64,000 bases of DNA from Prauserella flavalba. GTDB lineage: Bacteria; Actinomycetota; Actinomycetes; Mycobacteriales; Pseudonocardiaceae. The stretch spans positions 372,001 to 436,000 of the forward strand of contig NZ_MASU01000013.1 of NCBI RefSeq assembly GCF_003202235.1, written 5' to 3'. Shown here piece after piece: positions 33,587 to 43,773 of this stretch (the first letter of the stretch is position 1; every line of letters begins with the position of its first letter). Both the position numbers and the translations under genes were made by a program. The notes beneath the pieces are model-generated. The model saw nothing but the letters and a program-made list of their open reading frames with translations, searched no databases and was not told the origin of the DNA.

Positions 33587-34858
33587 TCAGCCACGTTCAC
33601 CGGCGATGTGCAGTCCGGGCATCCCGTTCGGTGAGCCGGAGGACAGCCACTGGCCGAAGTAGCGCACGGAGAACAGCTCGTCCAGCACCATGTAGGCGGC
33701 GCCGACGAGCCCGCCCTCCTCGCCGAGGCGGGCCCGCTCGATGCGCAGCTCCCGTGTGGACAGTGGCAGGGAACGCCGGTAGATCGTCTCCCTGATCGTG
33801 GCGAGGAACAGATCGCCCGCGCCCGCCACCTTGCCGCCGAGCAGGATGATCGAGGGGTTGTAGAAGTTCACCATCGTGGCGAGCATCGCGCCGATGCGCC
33901 TGCCCGCCTGCACGAGCAGCTGCACCGCGTGGTGGTCGCCCGCTCTGGCCGCGGCGGTGACGTCCTCACCGGTGACGGTGCCGTGCTCGTCGAGCGCGGC
34001 GGCGAGTGCGGCACTGGTGCCGGAACGCGCCAGCGTCTCGCCGTCCCTGGCCAGTGCGGCGCCGCCCGCGAGCGCCTCGAGGCAGCCCGTCTTCCCGCAG
34101 CGGCACACCACGGTGCTGTCGTCGGAGACGGCGGCGTGGCCGATGTCGCCCGCGCAGCCCTGCGCGCCCCGGTGCAGGCGCCCGGCGTTGCTGATGCCGG
34201 CGCCGATGCCCGTGCCGATCTTGATGTAGAGCAGGTCGCCCGAGGTCGGCAGGCCCGGTGTGCGCAGCTCGCCAAGGCACAGCAGGTTCACCTCGTTGTC
34301 CACCCACACCGGCGCGTCGTAGCGCTTGGAGAGGCGGTCGCGAACGGGGTAGTTGTTCCAGCCGGGCATGATCGGCGGCTCCGACGGCCGTGCCGTCGCG
34401 AACTCGACGGGACCGGGCAGGCCGAGGCCGACGCCCCACACCTCGCCGGGCTCGACGCCGAGGTCGGCGAGCAGGCCGTCGAGGGTGTCCTCCACCTCGG
34501 TGAGCACGGGTTCGGGGCCCTGGGCGATGTCGCAGTCGCGGTGACACATCGTGAGCACGGTGCCCATCAGGTCGGTCACGCCCGCGGTGAAGCTCGTGGC
34601 GCCCAGCTCGGCGGTGAGGATGCGCCCGGCGTCGCGGCGGAAGCGCAGCGTTCTCGCCTGTCTGCCGCCGGTGGAGGGGTTGAGGTCGCCCTCCTCGAGC
34701 AGTCCGGCGTCGAGCAGCGTCGTGGTGCGCTGCGTGATGGCGGTACGGCCGAGACCGGTGCGCTCGCTCAGCGCCGGTCTGGTGTCCGCCTGGCCGCTCC
34801 GGACCAGGTCGAGGAGTCGCGCGTAGCTCTCCAGCAGCTCGGTGCTCGGCTCCTCCAC
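33587..34858 (-). CDS. ROK-family transcriptional regulator
   Basis: 423 residues from GTG 34858, chosen because AAGGGGG lies 5 nt upstream and a -10 at 34887-34892 predicts a short leader; ATG 34891 is too close to that promoter. N-terminal winged helix-turn-helix (about 15-70), then the ROK sugar-kinase-like domain: LPGPVEF, the zinc motif CRCGKTGCLEALA, and KIGTGIGAGI. Such proteins sense sugars or sugar phosphates and repress sugar genes. The target is not evident; it is divergent from kdp. Confidence 0.88.
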   Translation of the reverse strand: MEEPSTELLESYARLLDLVRSGQADTRPALSERTGLGRTAITQRTTTLLDAGLLEEGDLNPSTGGRQARTLRFRRDAGRILTAELGATSFTAGVTDLMGTVLTMCHRDCDIAQGPEPVLTEVEDTLDGLLADLGVEPGEVWGVGLGLPGPVEFATARPSEPPIMPGWNNYPVRDRLSKRYDAPVWVDNEVNLLCLGELRTPGLPTSGDLLYIKIGTGIGAGISNAGRLHRGAQGCAGDIGHAAVSDDSTVVCRCGKTGCLEALAGGAALARDGETLARSGTSAALAAALDEHGTVTGEDVTAAARAGDHHAVQLLVQAGRRIGAMLATMVNFYNPSIILLGGKVAGAGDLFLATIRETIYRRSLPLSTRELRIERARLGEEGGLVGAAYMVLDELFSVRYFGQWLSSGSPNGMPGLHIAGERG

Positions 34859-34886
34859 GGGGACCCCCTTATGTGTGGTGCCCCTC

Positions 34887-34892
34887 ATCATA
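34887..34892 (-). promoter_or_regulatory. -10 element for the ROK regulator
   Basis: On the minus strand TATGAT within an A/T-rich stretch; transcription would begin about 20 nt before GTG 34858. Confidence 0.5.
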
Positions 34893-34962
34893 TATCGAAA
34901 AGTGCAAAACTTCTGTTTGTAACATGCATTAGAGGGAAGATCGAAAGCCTAAGGGTCGTCCG

Positions 34963-35007
34963 CCAAGGCCACCTTGGTTGCGCTCAACGCAACAAAGGTG
35001 GCCTTGG
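34963..35007. repeat. Family B palindrome, copy 1
   Basis: CCAAGGCCACCTTgGTTGCG, loop CTCAA, then the complementary arm: 20-bp arms with one mismatch. It lies between divergently transcribed genes, where a terminator is not needed; the same sequence recurs at 53888-53940. Confidence 0.9.
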
Positions 35008-35192
35008 GGGCGGTTGGGTCACGCGAGCAGTGCCGGTGTGGCCGGACTCACCGCCCGTCAAGGCCGCGTCAACAGATCACCTTGCCGCGTCAAGGAGCCG
35101 TCAGGCGCGGTCCGGTTCGCGAGGTTCCGATCGCACGCTGATCACCGGACGGGTCCACCCAGAAGGGGTGACCCGCGAGGAGAGGTGCATTC

Positions 35193-35276
35193 GTGGCCGA
35201 TTTCCTGTTCGCCCTTCTGCTGATCGGCGGATTCGTCGTCCTCGCGCTCGCCGTACGCGGGCTGGAGAAGCTGTGA
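35193..35276 (+). CDS. 27-residue membrane peptide leading the kdp operon
   Basis: GTG 35193 has AGGAGAGG seven nt upstream, a strong ribosome site. The product is one hydrophobic helix (FLFALLLIGGFVVLALAV) followed by a basic/acidic end (RGLEKL), and its stop overlaps the kdpF start (GTGA). It resembles KdpF in size and layout but comes before a second, canonical KdpF. It is probably a KdpF-like accessory peptide or a translational leader. Confidence 0.7.
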   Translation: MADFLFALLLIGGFVVLALAVRGLEKL

Positions 35277-35374
35277 GCGCCGCGGGCACGGTCGCCAACG
35301 TGGTCGGCGGGCTGCTGGCGCTGGGGCTGATCGGTTACCTGTTCGTCGCACTGATCAGGCCGGAGAAGTTCTAG
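35273..35374 (+). CDS. kdpF: K+-transporting ATPase subunit F
   Basis: 33 residues with one membrane helix (VVGGLLALGLIGYLFVALIRPEKF); the C-terminal RPEKF is typical of KdpF. KdpF stabilises the KdpABC complex. It abuts kdpA with no gap. Confidence 0.88.
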   Translation: MSAAGTVANVVGGLLALGLIGYLFVALIRPEKF

Positions 35375-37039
35375 ATGTCCGACTTCTGGGCCGGCCTCGT
35401 TCAGGTCGGCATCCTGCTCGCCGCGCTCGCGCTCGTGTACCGGCCGTTCGGCGACTACCTCGCGCGCGTCTACACCAGTGAGCGGCACTGGAGGGCCGAG
35501 CGCGCGCTCTACCGGCTGTTCCGCGTGAACCCCGCGTCCGAGCAGCGCTGGAGCACCTACGCGGCGTCGGTGCTCGCGTTCTCGTTCGTCTCGATCGTGG
35601 TGCTGTACTTGTTGCAGCGCCTGCAGCCGGTGCTGCCGTGGAACTTCGGCCGCAGCGCCATCGAGCCCGGCATGGCGTTCAACACCGCCATCAGTTTCGT
35701 CACCAACACCAACTGGCAGTCCTACTCCGGCGAGGTGGCGATGGGCCACTTCGTGCAGCTGGCCGGGCTGACGGTGCAGAACTTCCTGTCCGCCGCCGTC
35801 GGCATGGCCGTCGCCGTGGTGCTGGTCCGCGGGTTCGTGCGGCGCGGTACCGACCGGCTCGGCAACTTCTGGGTCGACCTCACAAGGGGCACCGTCCGCG
35901 TGCTGCTGCCGATCTCGGCCGTGGTCGCCGTCGTGCTCGTCGCGTTGGGTGTGGTGCAGAGCCTGCGCTCCGGCGTCACGGTGTCCAACCCGGACGGTTC
36001 ACGGAGCACGATCGCGCTCGCGCCCGCGGCGAGCCAGGAGGCCATCAAGGAGCTCGGCACCAACGGCGGCGGCATCTTCAACGCCAACTCGGCGCACCCG
36101 TTCGAGAACCCGAACTCGTGGACGAACCTGCTGGAGATCTTCCTGCTGCTCGTGATCCCGGTGTCCATGACACGCGCGTTCGGCACGATGGTCACCAACC
36201 GGAAGCAAGGTTACACGCTGCTGTCGGTGATGGGCGTGCTGTGGGGCGCCATGCTCGCCGTCGCGTGGTGGGCCGAGACCCATCCGAACGGGCCCGCCGC
36301 GCTCCTCGCGGGCGCGAGCATGGAGGGCAAGGAGCAGCGTTTCGGCATCGGACAGTCGGTGCTGTTCGCCACGAGCACCACGGGAACGTCGACGGGCGCC
36401 GTGAACTCCATGCACGACAGTTACAGCGGGCTCGGCGGCGGTGTCCCGCTGCTGAACATGCTCCTCGGCGAGGTGACGCCGGGTGGCGTCGGCGCGGGGC
36501 TCTACGGGATCCTCGTGCTCGCGATCATCGCGATGTTCCTCGCCGGGCTGATGGTCGGCCGGACCCCGGAGTACCTGGGCAAGAAGCTCGGCCGCCGGGA
36601 GGTGACCTGCGCTGCCGTCTCGATGCTGGCCATGCCGACGGTGGTGCTGCTCGGCACCGGCGCGGCTCTGCTGATGCCCGGCGAGCTCGACGCGGCGCTC
36701 AACAACACCGGCCCGCACGGCCTGTCCGAGGTGCTCTACGCCTACGCCTCGGCGGGCAACAACAACGGCAGCGCGTTCGCCGGGCTCACGGTCACCAGCG
36801 ACTGGTTCCAGTCGTCGCTGGGCGTCGCGATGCTGCTCGGCCGGTTCGTTCCCATCATCGCGGTGCTCTGCCTCGCGGGTTCCCTTGCCGCACAACGGAA
36901 GGTCCCCGAGACGTCCGGAACCCTGCCCACCACGAGCCCGCTGTTCGGCTCGCTGCTCGCGGGCACCGTCGTCCTCGTGGCCGCACTCACCTTCATCCCG
37001 GCGCTCGCGCTCGGACCGATCGCGGAGGCACTCGCATGA
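35375..37039 (+). CDS. kdpA: K+-transporting ATPase subunit A
   Basis: 554 residues with about ten membrane helices. The channel-like subunit carrying K+ selectivity-loop sequences ([57 protein letters not shown]). Binds and passes K+ in the KdpFABC high-affinity pump. Stop overlaps kdpB (ATGA). Confidence 0.97.
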   Translation: MSDFWAGLVQVGILLAALALVYRPFGDYLARVYTSERHWRAERALYRLFRVNPASEQRWSTYAASVLAFSFVSIVVLYLLQRLQPVLPWNFGRSAIEPGMAFNTAISFVTNTNWQSYSGEVAMGHFVQLAGLTVQNFLSAAVGMAVAVVLVRGFVRRGTDRLGNFWVDLTRGTVRVLLPISAVVAVVLVALGVVQSLRSGVTVSNPDGSRSTIALAPAASQEAIKELGTNGGGIFNANSAHPFENPNSWTNLLEIFLLLVIPVSMTRAFGTMVTNRKQGYTLLSVMGVLWGAMLAVAWWAETHPNGPAALLAGASMEGKEQRFGIGQSVLFATSTTGTSTGAVNSMHDSYSGLGGGVPLLNMLLGEVTPGGVGAGLYGILVLAIIAMFLAGLMVGRTPEYLGKKLGRREVTCAAVSMLAMPTVVLLGTGAALLMPGELDAALNNTGPHGLSEVLYAYASAGNNNGSAFAGLTVTSDWFQSSLGVAMLLGRFVPIIAVLCLAGSLAAQRKVPETSGTLPTTSPLFGSLLAGTVVLVAALTFIPALALGPIAEALA

Positions 37040-39114
37040 TCATGACCACCCGGGAACGCCCGGCGCGCGCGGAGACCCACGCCGGGAACGTGGCGCGGGT
37101 GAGCGCGGGCGTGTTCAGCCCTCGGCAGCTGCTCAGGTCGCTGCCGGACGCGCTGCGCAAACTCGGCCCCCGCCACCAGCTGCGCAACCCCGTGATGTTC
37201 GTGGTGTGGGCCGGATCGGTGCTCGTGACCGTGTTCGCGGTCGCGGAGCCGAGCGTGTTCACGATCCTCATCGCCGCGTGGCTGTGGTTCACCGTCCTGT
37301 TCGCCAACCTCGCCGAGGCCGTGGCCGAGGGCAGGGGCAAGGCGCAGGCGGAGTCGTTGCGGCGCACCAAGAAGGAAACCGTCGCCAGGCGCCTGCTCGA
37401 CGACGGCGGCGAGGAGGAGGTACCCGGTGCACGGCTGCGTGTGGGCGACCGCGTGGTGGTGGAGGCGGGGCAGACGATCCCCGGCGACGGTGACGTGATC
37501 GAGGGCATCGCCACCGTGGACGAGTCGGCGATCACCGGCGAGTCCGCACCCGTGGTGCGCGAGTCCGGCGGCGACCGCAGCGCCGTCACCGGCGGCACCA
37601 CGGTGCTCTCCGACCGCATCGTCGTGCGGATCACCAGCAGGCCGGGGGAGTCCTTCGTGGACCGGATGATCGCGCTCGTCGAGGGCGCGTCCCGGCAGAA
37701 GACGCCGAACGAGATCGCGCTGACGATCCTGCTCTCGACGCTCACGATCATCTTCCTGCTCGCCGTGGTCGCGCTCCAGCCGATGGCGGGCTACTCCGGC
37801 AGCACGCAGTCGGTGGTGGTGCTGACGGCGCTGCTGGTGTGCCTCATCCCGACCACGATCGGTGCGCTGCTCTCCGCGATCGGCATCGCGGGCATGGACC
37901 GGTTGGTGCAGCGCAACGTGCTCGCCACGTCGGGCCGCGCTGTGGAGGCCGCCGGAGACGTGTCGACACTGCTGCTCGACAAGACCGGCACCATCACCTT
38001 CGGCAACCGCAGGGCGACCGTACTGATCCCGGCGAGTTCGTCCACACCGGATCGGCTCGCCGAGGCCGCGCGGCTGGCGAGCCTCGCCGACGCCACCCCG
38101 GAGGGCCGCAGCATCATCGAGCTGATCGAACGCGACCACCCCGAGCTGACGGGTGAGCAGGGCGGTGAGTTCGTCCCGTTCACCGCGCAGACGCGCATGA
38201 GCGGGCTCGACGCCGGCGGCAGGCAGGTCCGTAAGGGCGCCACCGACGCCGTGCGCGCGTGGGTCGCCGGGCACGGCGGGACACTGCCCGAGGAGGTCAC
38301 CCGTGTGAGCAAGGAGATCGGTGAGCAGGGCGGCACGCCGCTCGTGGTCGCCGAGCTGCGCGGCGGCACACCGGTGGTGCACGGCGTGATCCGGCTGTCC
38401 GATGTGGTCAAGCCAGGCATGCGGGAACGCTTCCGGCGCCTGCGCGACATGGGTATCCGCACGGTGATGATCACCGGCGACAACCCGCTGACCGCCAGGG
38501 CCATCGCGGCCGACGCCGGTGTCGACGACTACCTCGCCGAGGCCAAGCCCGAGGACAAGCTGGCGCTGATCCGGAAGGAGCAGGAGGGCGGCAGGCTCGT
38601 CGCGATGACCGGCGACGGCACCAACGACGCGCCCGCGCTCGCCGCCTCCGACGTCGGCGTCGCCATGAACACGGGCACGTCGGCCGCCAAGGAGGCCGGC
38701 AACATGGTCGACCTCGACTCCGACCCCACCAAGCTCATCGAGATCGTCGAGATCGGCAAGCAGCTGCTGATCACCCGTGGCGCGCTGACCACGTTCAGCA
38801 TCGCCAACGACCTCGCCAAGTACTTCGCGATCCTGCCCGCGATGTTCCTGGCGATCTACCCGCAGCTCGGTGCGCTCAACATCATGCGCCTGGCCACCCC
38901 GGAGTCGGCGATCCTCTCCGCGGTGATCTTCAACGCGCTCGTGATCGTGGCGCTGATTCCCTTGGCGCTGCGCGGTGTCCGCTACACCCCGTCGACCGCG
39001 TCCGGGCTGCTGCGGCGCAACCTGCTGATCTACGGCCTCGGCGGCATCTGCACGCCGTTCGCCGGGATCTGGCTCATCGACCAGCTCGTCCGTCTCATTC
39101 CGGGAATCGGGTGA
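37036..39114 (+). CDS. kdpB: K+-transporting P-type ATPase subunit B
   Basis: 692 residues. Energy-coupling subunit: DKTGTIT with the phosphorylated Asp315, TGES actuator loop, and [13 protein letters not shown] hinge motif, with about seven membrane helices. ATG 37036 is used (a second Met follows two codons on). Overlaps kdpA and kdpC by 4 nt each. Confidence 0.97.
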   Translation: MIMTTRERPARAETHAGNVARVSAGVFSPRQLLRSLPDALRKLGPRHQLRNPVMFVVWAGSVLVTVFAVAEPSVFTILIAAWLWFTVLFANLAEAVAEGRGKAQAESLRRTKKETVARRLLDDGGEEEVPGARLRVGDRVVVEAGQTIPGDGDVIEGIATVDESAITGESAPVVRESGGDRSAVTGGTTVLSDRIVVRITSRPGESFVDRMIALVEGASRQKTPNEIALTILLSTLTIIFLLAVVALQPMAGYSGSTQSVVVLTALLVCLIPTTIGALLSAIGIAGMDRLVQRNVLATSGRAVEAAGDVSTLLLDKTGTITFGNRRATVLIPASSSTPDRLAEAARLASLADATPEGRSIIELIERDHPELTGEQGGEFVPFTAQTRMSGLDAGGRQVRKGATDAVRAWVAGHGGTLPEEVTRVSKEIGEQGGTPLVVAELRGGTPVVHGVIRLSDVVKPGMRERFRRLRDMGIRTVMITGDNPLTARAIAADAGVDDYLAEAKPEDKLALIRKEQEGGRLVAMTGDGTNDAPALAASDVGVAMNTGTSAAKEAGNMVDLDSDPTKLIEIVEIGKQLLITRGALTTFSIANDLAKYFAILPAMFLAIYPQLGALNIMRLATPESAILSAVIFNALVIVALIPLALRGVRYTPSTASGLLRRNLLIYGLGGICTPFAGIWLIDQLVRLIPGIG

Positions 39115-39731
39115 CCCTGATGCTCAAGTCCCTGTTCCACCAGTCCCGCGCGGCGCTGCGGGTGCTGCTGGTCTTCACCGTGCTGCTCGGCGTGGTCTAC
39201 CCGCTCGGAGTCTGGGCGGTCTCCCGGCTCCCCGGGCTGGAGCACCGGGCCGAGGGCTCGCTCATCGAGCGGAACGGCACGGCGGTGGGCTCGTCGCTGA
39301 TCGGCATCGACCCGGTCTTCGACGGCCCGCCTACGCGGGACCCGTGGTTCCACACTCGGCCCTCGGCGAGCGCGGAGGGCCCGCTGGACCCCGGTGACCC
39401 GTCGGCATCGGGCGGTTCGAACAAGTCCGCGTTCGACGACAGGCAGGTGGAGCTGGTGCGGCAGCGCAGGCAGCTCGTCGCCGAGCGGGAGAACGTCCCG
39501 CCGAGCGCCGTGCCCGCCGACGCGGTCACGGCCTCAGCCTCCGGTGTCGACCCCGGCATCAGCGAGGCCTACGCCGAGCTGCAGACCGCCAGGGTGGCCC
39601 GCAACACCGGGCTTTCCGGGCAGCGCGTGCGCGATCTCGTCGCCGAGCACACCAGCACGCACGGCATCGGCGTGCCGTCGGTGAACGTGCTTGAACTGAA
39701 CCTCGCGGTGCGGAGCACACTGGTTCCGTGA
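39111..39731 (+). CDS. kdpC: K+-transporting ATPase subunit C
   Basis: 206 residues with one N-terminal membrane helix (about 14-34) and a periplasmic domain: [14 protein letters not shown] and FHTRPSA motifs, and the C-terminal VNVLELN. Assembly and affinity subunit of the pump. GTG start overlaps the kdpB stop and its own stop overlaps kdpD. Confidence 0.96.
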   Translation: MTLMLKSLFHQSRAALRVLLVFTVLLGVVYPLGVWAVSRLPGLEHRAEGSLIERNGTAVGSSLIGIDPVFDGPPTRDPWFHTRPSASAEGPLDPGDPSASGGSNKSAFDDRQVELVRQRRQLVAERENVPPSAVPADAVTASASGVDPGISEAYAELQTARVARNTGLSGQRVRDLVAEHTSTHGIGVPSVNVLELNLAVRSTLVP

Positions 39732-42307
39732 GCGTGCAGGAAGGCAGCGGTTCGCCGCGCCGGGGAGAGCTGCGGATCTACCTCGGCGCGGCACCCGGCG
39801 TCGGCAAGACCTACGCGATGCTCGGCGAGGCGCACCGCAGGCTCGAACGCGGCACCGACGTCGTGATCGGCTTCGTGGAAACCCACGGCAGAGCCAAAAC
39901 GGCTCGCCTGCTCGACGGGCTCGAGACGGTGCCGAGGCAGACGTTCGTGCACCGGGGCACGGAGCTGCCGGAGATGGACGTCGACGCGGTGCTCGCGCGC
40001 AAGCCCGAGGTCGCCGTGGTGGACGAGCTCGCTCACACCAACGCTCCGGGTGCCCGCAACGAGAAACGCTGGGAGGACGTCGAGGAACTGCTCGCCGCGG
40101 GCATCACCGTACTCACCACGGTGAACGTGCAGCACCTGGAGAGCCTGAACGACGTGGTGGAGCGCATCACCGGCGTGCGGCAGCAGGAGACGGTGCCGGA
40201 CGAGGTGGTGCGTGCCGCCGAGCAGGTGGAGCTCGTGGACATCACGCCGGAGGCGCTGCGCCGCAGGCTCGCCCACGGCAACGTCTACCCGGCCGAGCGG
40301 ATCGACGCGGCGCTGGGCAACTACTTCCGCGTCGGCAACCTCACGGCGCTGCGGGAGCTGGCGCTGCTGTGGGTGGCCGACCAGGTGGATGTCGCGTTGC
40401 AGCGTTACCGCGCCGAGCAGGACATCACCGACACGTGGGAGGCCAGGGAACGCGTGGTCGTCGCCATCACCGGCGGCCCGGAGAGCGAAACCCTGATCCG
40501 CAGGGCGCGCCGCATCGCCACGAGGGCGGGCGCCGAGCTGCTCGTGCTGCACGTCCTGCGCGGCGACGGGCTCACCGGGCTCGGCCCGACCGCGGTCGGC
40601 CGGTACCGCAAGGTCGCCGACGACGTCGGCGCCACCTTCCACAACGTCGTCGGCGACGACGTGCCGACGGCGCTGCTGGACTTCGCGCGCGGCGTCAACG
40701 CCACGCAGCTCGTGCTCGGCACCTCCCGGCGCTCGCGGTTCGCGCGGCTGTTCGACGAGGGCATCGGCGCCACCGTGGTGCAGCGCTCGGGCCCGATCGA
40801 CGTGCACATGGTCACCCACGACGAGGCGGGCGGGCGGCTGCGTGCCCGCTTCGGGCCCAGCGTGCTCAGCGCGGCGCGGCGGCTCGGCGGCTGGGCGCTC
40901 GCGGTACTGCTGCCCGCGCTGGCGACGGGGATCGGCCTGCTGCTGCGGGAGCAGCTGGACTTCTCCACCGACGTGGTGACGTTCTTCCTCGCGATCGTGA
41001 TCGTGGCACTCGTCGGCGGGCTCGGGCCCGCGCTCGTCGCGGCGTTCCTGTCGGCGGGGCTGCTGAACTTCTTCTTCACCGAGCCCTACTACTCGCTCGG
41101 GGTGTCCTCGCCGAGGATCGTCGTCACACTCCTCGTGATGCTCGTGGTGGCCGTGCTCGTGGCGCTCGTCGTCGGCTCGGCGGCGCGGCGGGCGAGCCTC
41201 GCCGCGCGCGCCCGCACGGAGGCGTCGCTGCTCGGTTCCTACGCGCGCACGGTGCTCACCAACCCGAAGCCGCTGGAGCGCCTGCTGGAGAAGGTGCGGG
41301 AGAACTTCGGCCAGGTGTCGGTGGGGCTCATGGAGAAGCGCGACGGCGTGTGGCGCCGCGTGGCCGAGTCCGGGCCGGAACGCTGCCCCGAGCCGGACAA
41401 GGCCGACGTCGACATCCCCGTGACCGCCGACGTGCACCTGACCCTGCGCGGCCGCTCCCTGCCCGCCGCCGACCGGGGCGTGCTGGAGGCCGCCGCCGGT
41501 CAGGCGCTGCTCGCGCTGCGCCAGCAGCGGATGGCGGCGGCCGCGGCCGAGGCCGAGCGCAAGGCGCACGCGACGGAGCTGCGCACGGCCCTGCTCTCCG
41601 CCGTGGGCCACGACCTGCGCACCCCGCTGACCTCCATCAAGGCGTCCATCGGCAGCCTGCGTGCCCCCGACCTCCAGCTGTCCACTGAGGACACCGCAGA
41701 GCTGCTGGAGACCATCGAGGTCTCCGCCGACCGGCTCGCGGGGCTCGTCGACAACCTCCTCGACTCCTCGCGCCTGGCGACCGGAGCGGTGCGCCCGCAG
41801 CTGCAGCCGGTCGGCTACGACGAGGTCGTGGCGCTCGCGCTGTCCAACCTGGACGACGCGAAGGCGGTGCGCGTCGACGTGCGCGAAGATCTGCCGTGGG
41901 TGCTCGCCGATCCCGGTCTGCTGGAACGCGTGGTGGCCAACGTCGTGGACAACGCGCTGCGGCACGGCGTGGGAGGTGAGCCCGTGGCGGTGCGGGCCAG
42001 CGCGCACGCCCAGCACGTCGAGCTGAGGATCGTCGACCACGGGCGTGGCCTGCCGAAGGGCGCGGCGGACTCGGCCTTCGCGCCGTTTCAGCGGTTGTCG
42101 AACACAGCCGCGCGGAGCGCGTCCGTGGCGGGTGGCGGTGGGAGACGGGTGGGCGACAGAACCCCCGGGATCGGCCTCGGGCTGTCCGTCGCGAAAGGAT
42201 TCACCGAGGCGATGGGTGGCACGATCCGTGCCGAGGACACGCCAGGCGGGGGACTCACCGTGGTGGTCTCGCTGCCCGCCTACCGCGGAGTGGAGGAGCA
42301 TGCCTGA
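39728..42307 (+). CDS. kdpD: K+-sensing histidine kinase KdpD, with a repeat-derived insertion
   Basis: 859 residues. N-terminal KdpD domain with Walker A (GAAPGVGKTYAML, about 20-32) and VVDELAHTNAPG, a universal-stress-protein domain (about 240-360), four membrane helices (about 390-490), a GAF-like region, then the kinase: H-box GHDLRTPLTS (His628), N-box NVVDNALRHG, G1 DHGRGL and G2 GIGLGL. Between the F-box (FAPFQRL) and G2, residues 792-811 (NTAARSASVAGGGGRRVGDR) are encoded by a family C repeat (42101-42156), in frame and without a stop. This lengthens the ATP lid. Confidence 0.95.
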   Translation: MSVQEGSGSPRRGELRIYLGAAPGVGKTYAMLGEAHRRLERGTDVVIGFVETHGRAKTARLLDGLETVPRQTFVHRGTELPEMDVDAVLARKPEVAVVDELAHTNAPGARNEKRWEDVEELLAAGITVLTTVNVQHLESLNDVVERITGVRQQETVPDEVVRAAEQVELVDITPEALRRRLAHGNVYPAERIDAALGNYFRVGNLTALRELALLWVADQVDVALQRYRAEQDITDTWEARERVVVAITGGPESETLIRRARRIATRAGAELLVLHVLRGDGLTGLGPTAVGRYRKVADDVGATFHNVVGDDVPTALLDFARGVNATQLVLGTSRRSRFARLFDEGIGATVVQRSGPIDVHMVTHDEAGGRLRARFGPSVLSAARRLGGWALAVLLPALATGIGLLLREQLDFSTDVVTFFLAIVIVALVGGLGPALVAAFLSAGLLNFFFTEPYYSLGVSSPRIVVTLLVMLVVAVLVALVVGSAARRASLAARARTEASLLGSYARTVLTNPKPLERLLEKVRENFGQVSVGLMEKRDGVWRRVAESGPERCPEPDKADVDIPVTADVHLTLRGRSLPAADRGVLEAAAGQALLALRQQRMAAAAAEAERKAHATELRTALLSAVGHDLRTPLTSIKASIGSLRAPDLQLSTEDTAELLETIEVSADRLAGLVDNLLDSSRLATGAVRPQLQPVGYDEVVALALSNLDDAKAVRVDVREDLPWVLADPGLLERVVANVVDNALRHGVGGEPVAVRASAHAQHVELRIVDHGRGLPKGAADSAFAPFQRLSNTAARSASVAGGGGRRVGDRTPGIGLGLSVAKGFTEAMGGTIRAEDTPGGGLTVVVSLPAYRGVEEHA
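42101..42156 (+). repeat. Family C repeat inside kdpD
   Basis: AACACAGCCGCGCGGAGCGC... to ...GGGAGACGGGTGGGCGA matches the element at 32873-32932 and the reverse complement of 12238-12300, with scattered differences. The family A flanks are absent. It codes about 20 residues rich in Gly, Arg and Ala. Confidence 0.85.
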
Positions 42308-42995
42308 CAAGGAGTCGAGCAAGGTGCTGGTCGTCGACGACGACCCGCAGATCGCGCGAGCGCTGCGCATCAACCTCTCGGCACGCGGCTACGAGGTGGT
42401 GACCGCCCACGACGGGACGGCCGCGCTCAAGGCCGTCGCCGAGACGCGGCCGGACGTGGTGGTGCTCGACCTCGGCCTGCCCGACCTGGACGGCGTCGAG
42501 GTGATCGAGGGCCTGCGCGGCTGGACCCAGGTACCGATCATCGTGCTCTCGGCGAGGGACGACTCGACGGACAAGGTGCAGGCGCTCGACGCCGGTGCCG
42601 ACGACTACGTGACCAAGCCCTTCGGGATGGACGAGCTGCTCGCGCGGCTGCGGGCGGCGGTGCGCCGCTCGGGCCTGTCGGTGGCCGACGCGGACGCGCA
42701 GGTGGAGACCGCGTCGTTCACGATCGACCTCGCGGCGAAGAAGGTGCGGCGCGACGGCGCCGAGGTGCACCTGACCAAGACCGAATGGCGGCTGATGGAG
42801 CTGCTGGTGCGCAACCGGGGCCGGCTGGTCACGCAGAAGCAGCTGCTGCACGAGGTGTGGGGGCCGACGTACGACACCGAGTCGCACTACCTGCGCGTCT
42901 ACGTGGCGCAGCTGCGCCGCAAGCTGGAACCCGAACCCTCCCGGCCCCGGCACCTGCTGACCGAGCCGGGAATGGGCTACCGCTTCGAACCGTGA
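42300..42995 (+). CDS. kdpE: Response regulator KdpE
   Basis: 231 residues: receiver domain (phosphorylated Asp57 in VVLDLGLPD, conserved Lys in VTKPF) and an OmpR/PhoB winged helix (HLTKTEWRLMELLVRNRGRL, SHYLRVYVAQLRRKLE). Activates kdp when phosphorylated by KdpD. GTGGAGGAG upstream; starts 8 nt inside kdpD, so coupled. Confidence 0.97.
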   Translation: MPDKESSKVLVVDDDPQIARALRINLSARGYEVVTAHDGTAALKAVAETRPDVVVLDLGLPDLDGVEVIEGLRGWTQVPIIVLSARDDSTDKVQALDAGADDYVTKPFGMDELLARLRAAVRRSGLSVADADAQVETASFTIDLAAKKVRRDGAEVHLTKTEWRLMELLVRNRGRLVTQKQLLHEVWGPTYDTESHYLRVYVAQLRRKLEPEPSRPRHLLTEPGMGYRFEP

Positions 42996-42998
42996 GGC

Positions 42999-43628
42999 TC
43001 AGGAGCTGGCGGAGCTGCTGCCCGTGCCGGACGTGCTCTCCGGGTCCGAGGGTGACGAATCGTCCGGCGGAGTGGTGGAGTCGGGCGGTGTGGTGCCGGG
43101 GTCCGAGGTCGAGGGCGGGGGCGTCGTGGTCGGTGGGGTTGTCGGGTCCGGCGCATCCGTCGTCGGCCGTGTCGTCGGGGGCAGCTCGCTGTCCGAACCG
43201 CCCGGCGGCGGGGTGCCCGGCCGGGTGTTGGAGGAGCTGCTCCTGGTCGGGGTGATGACCGTGGTCGTGGTCATCCCGTCGGGGCCGACGCTGACGACCG
43301 TGGTCGGGGAGGTGGTCGCGGGCGGGAGCGTGCCCGTCACGGCGACGCCGTCGACCATGATCTGCGTCTGACCGGGGATGGCCTGGCCGGGGACCAGCTC
43401 GGGTCCGCCGTTGCCGCCGGAGTTGCCGGTGCTCTGAGAGGCGGTCCGGTCGACGGCGTCCGGGGAGTCGGACGTGCCGCCCATGACCTGCGCGACGGCG
43501 CCGAACGCGGTGGCCAGGACGAGGCCGCTGGCCGCGAGCGCGATGTAGCCCGTGCGCTGGAGTTTTCCGGTGGATTCGCGGGGTGGAGCAACCTCGGCGC
43601 GAGGCCGTGACCCTGGGGACGGGGTCAT
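42999..43628 (-). CDS. Membrane-anchored Pro/Ser/Thr-rich extracytoplasmic protein
   Basis: 209 residues from ATG 43628 with AAGGAG six nt upstream; earlier starts lack one. Basic cytoplasmic start, one membrane segment (about 24-46, [20 protein letters not shown]), then a long low-complexity tail of Pro, Ser, Thr, Asp and Gly, with an SSSASS end. Like a wall-spanning stalk; no catalytic motif. Function unknown. Converges on kdpE with a 3-bp gap. Confidence 0.7.
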   Translation of the reverse strand: MTPSPGSRPRAEVAPPRESTGKLQRTGYIALAASGLVLATAFGAVAQVMGGTSDSPDAVDRTASQSTGNSGGNGGPELVPGQAIPGQTQIMVDGVAVTGTLPPATTSPTTVVSVGPDGMTTTTVITPTRSSSSNTRPGTPPPGGSDSELPPTTRPTTDAPDPTTPPTTTPPPSTSDPGTTPPDSTTPPDDSSPSDPESTSGTGSSSASS

Positions 43629-43773
43629 GCATGACTCCTTCGGAGTTGCTGATTGTTCGCCCGTTTGGCGGACCCGGCGGGCACAGTACCACCGCTGGGT
43701 GATGGGCTGCGAACCACTCTGTGCTAAAGGGCTCACTCACTGCGACGACCGGGTGGTGCGGCACGATGGGGCC

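Larger units (their letters stand above)
34859..35192. other. Divergent intergenic region between ROK gene and kdp
   Basis: No gene is supported. It holds the ROK promoter, a family B palindrome (34963-35007) and the leader of the kdp operon. No clear kdp -10/-35 could be picked out. Confidence 0.6.

Noticed and set aside
39569-42373. 934-codon open frame antisense to kdpC-kdpD
   Set aside because: No start signal, composition biased to Arg/His/Gly and fully covered by genes with clear families.
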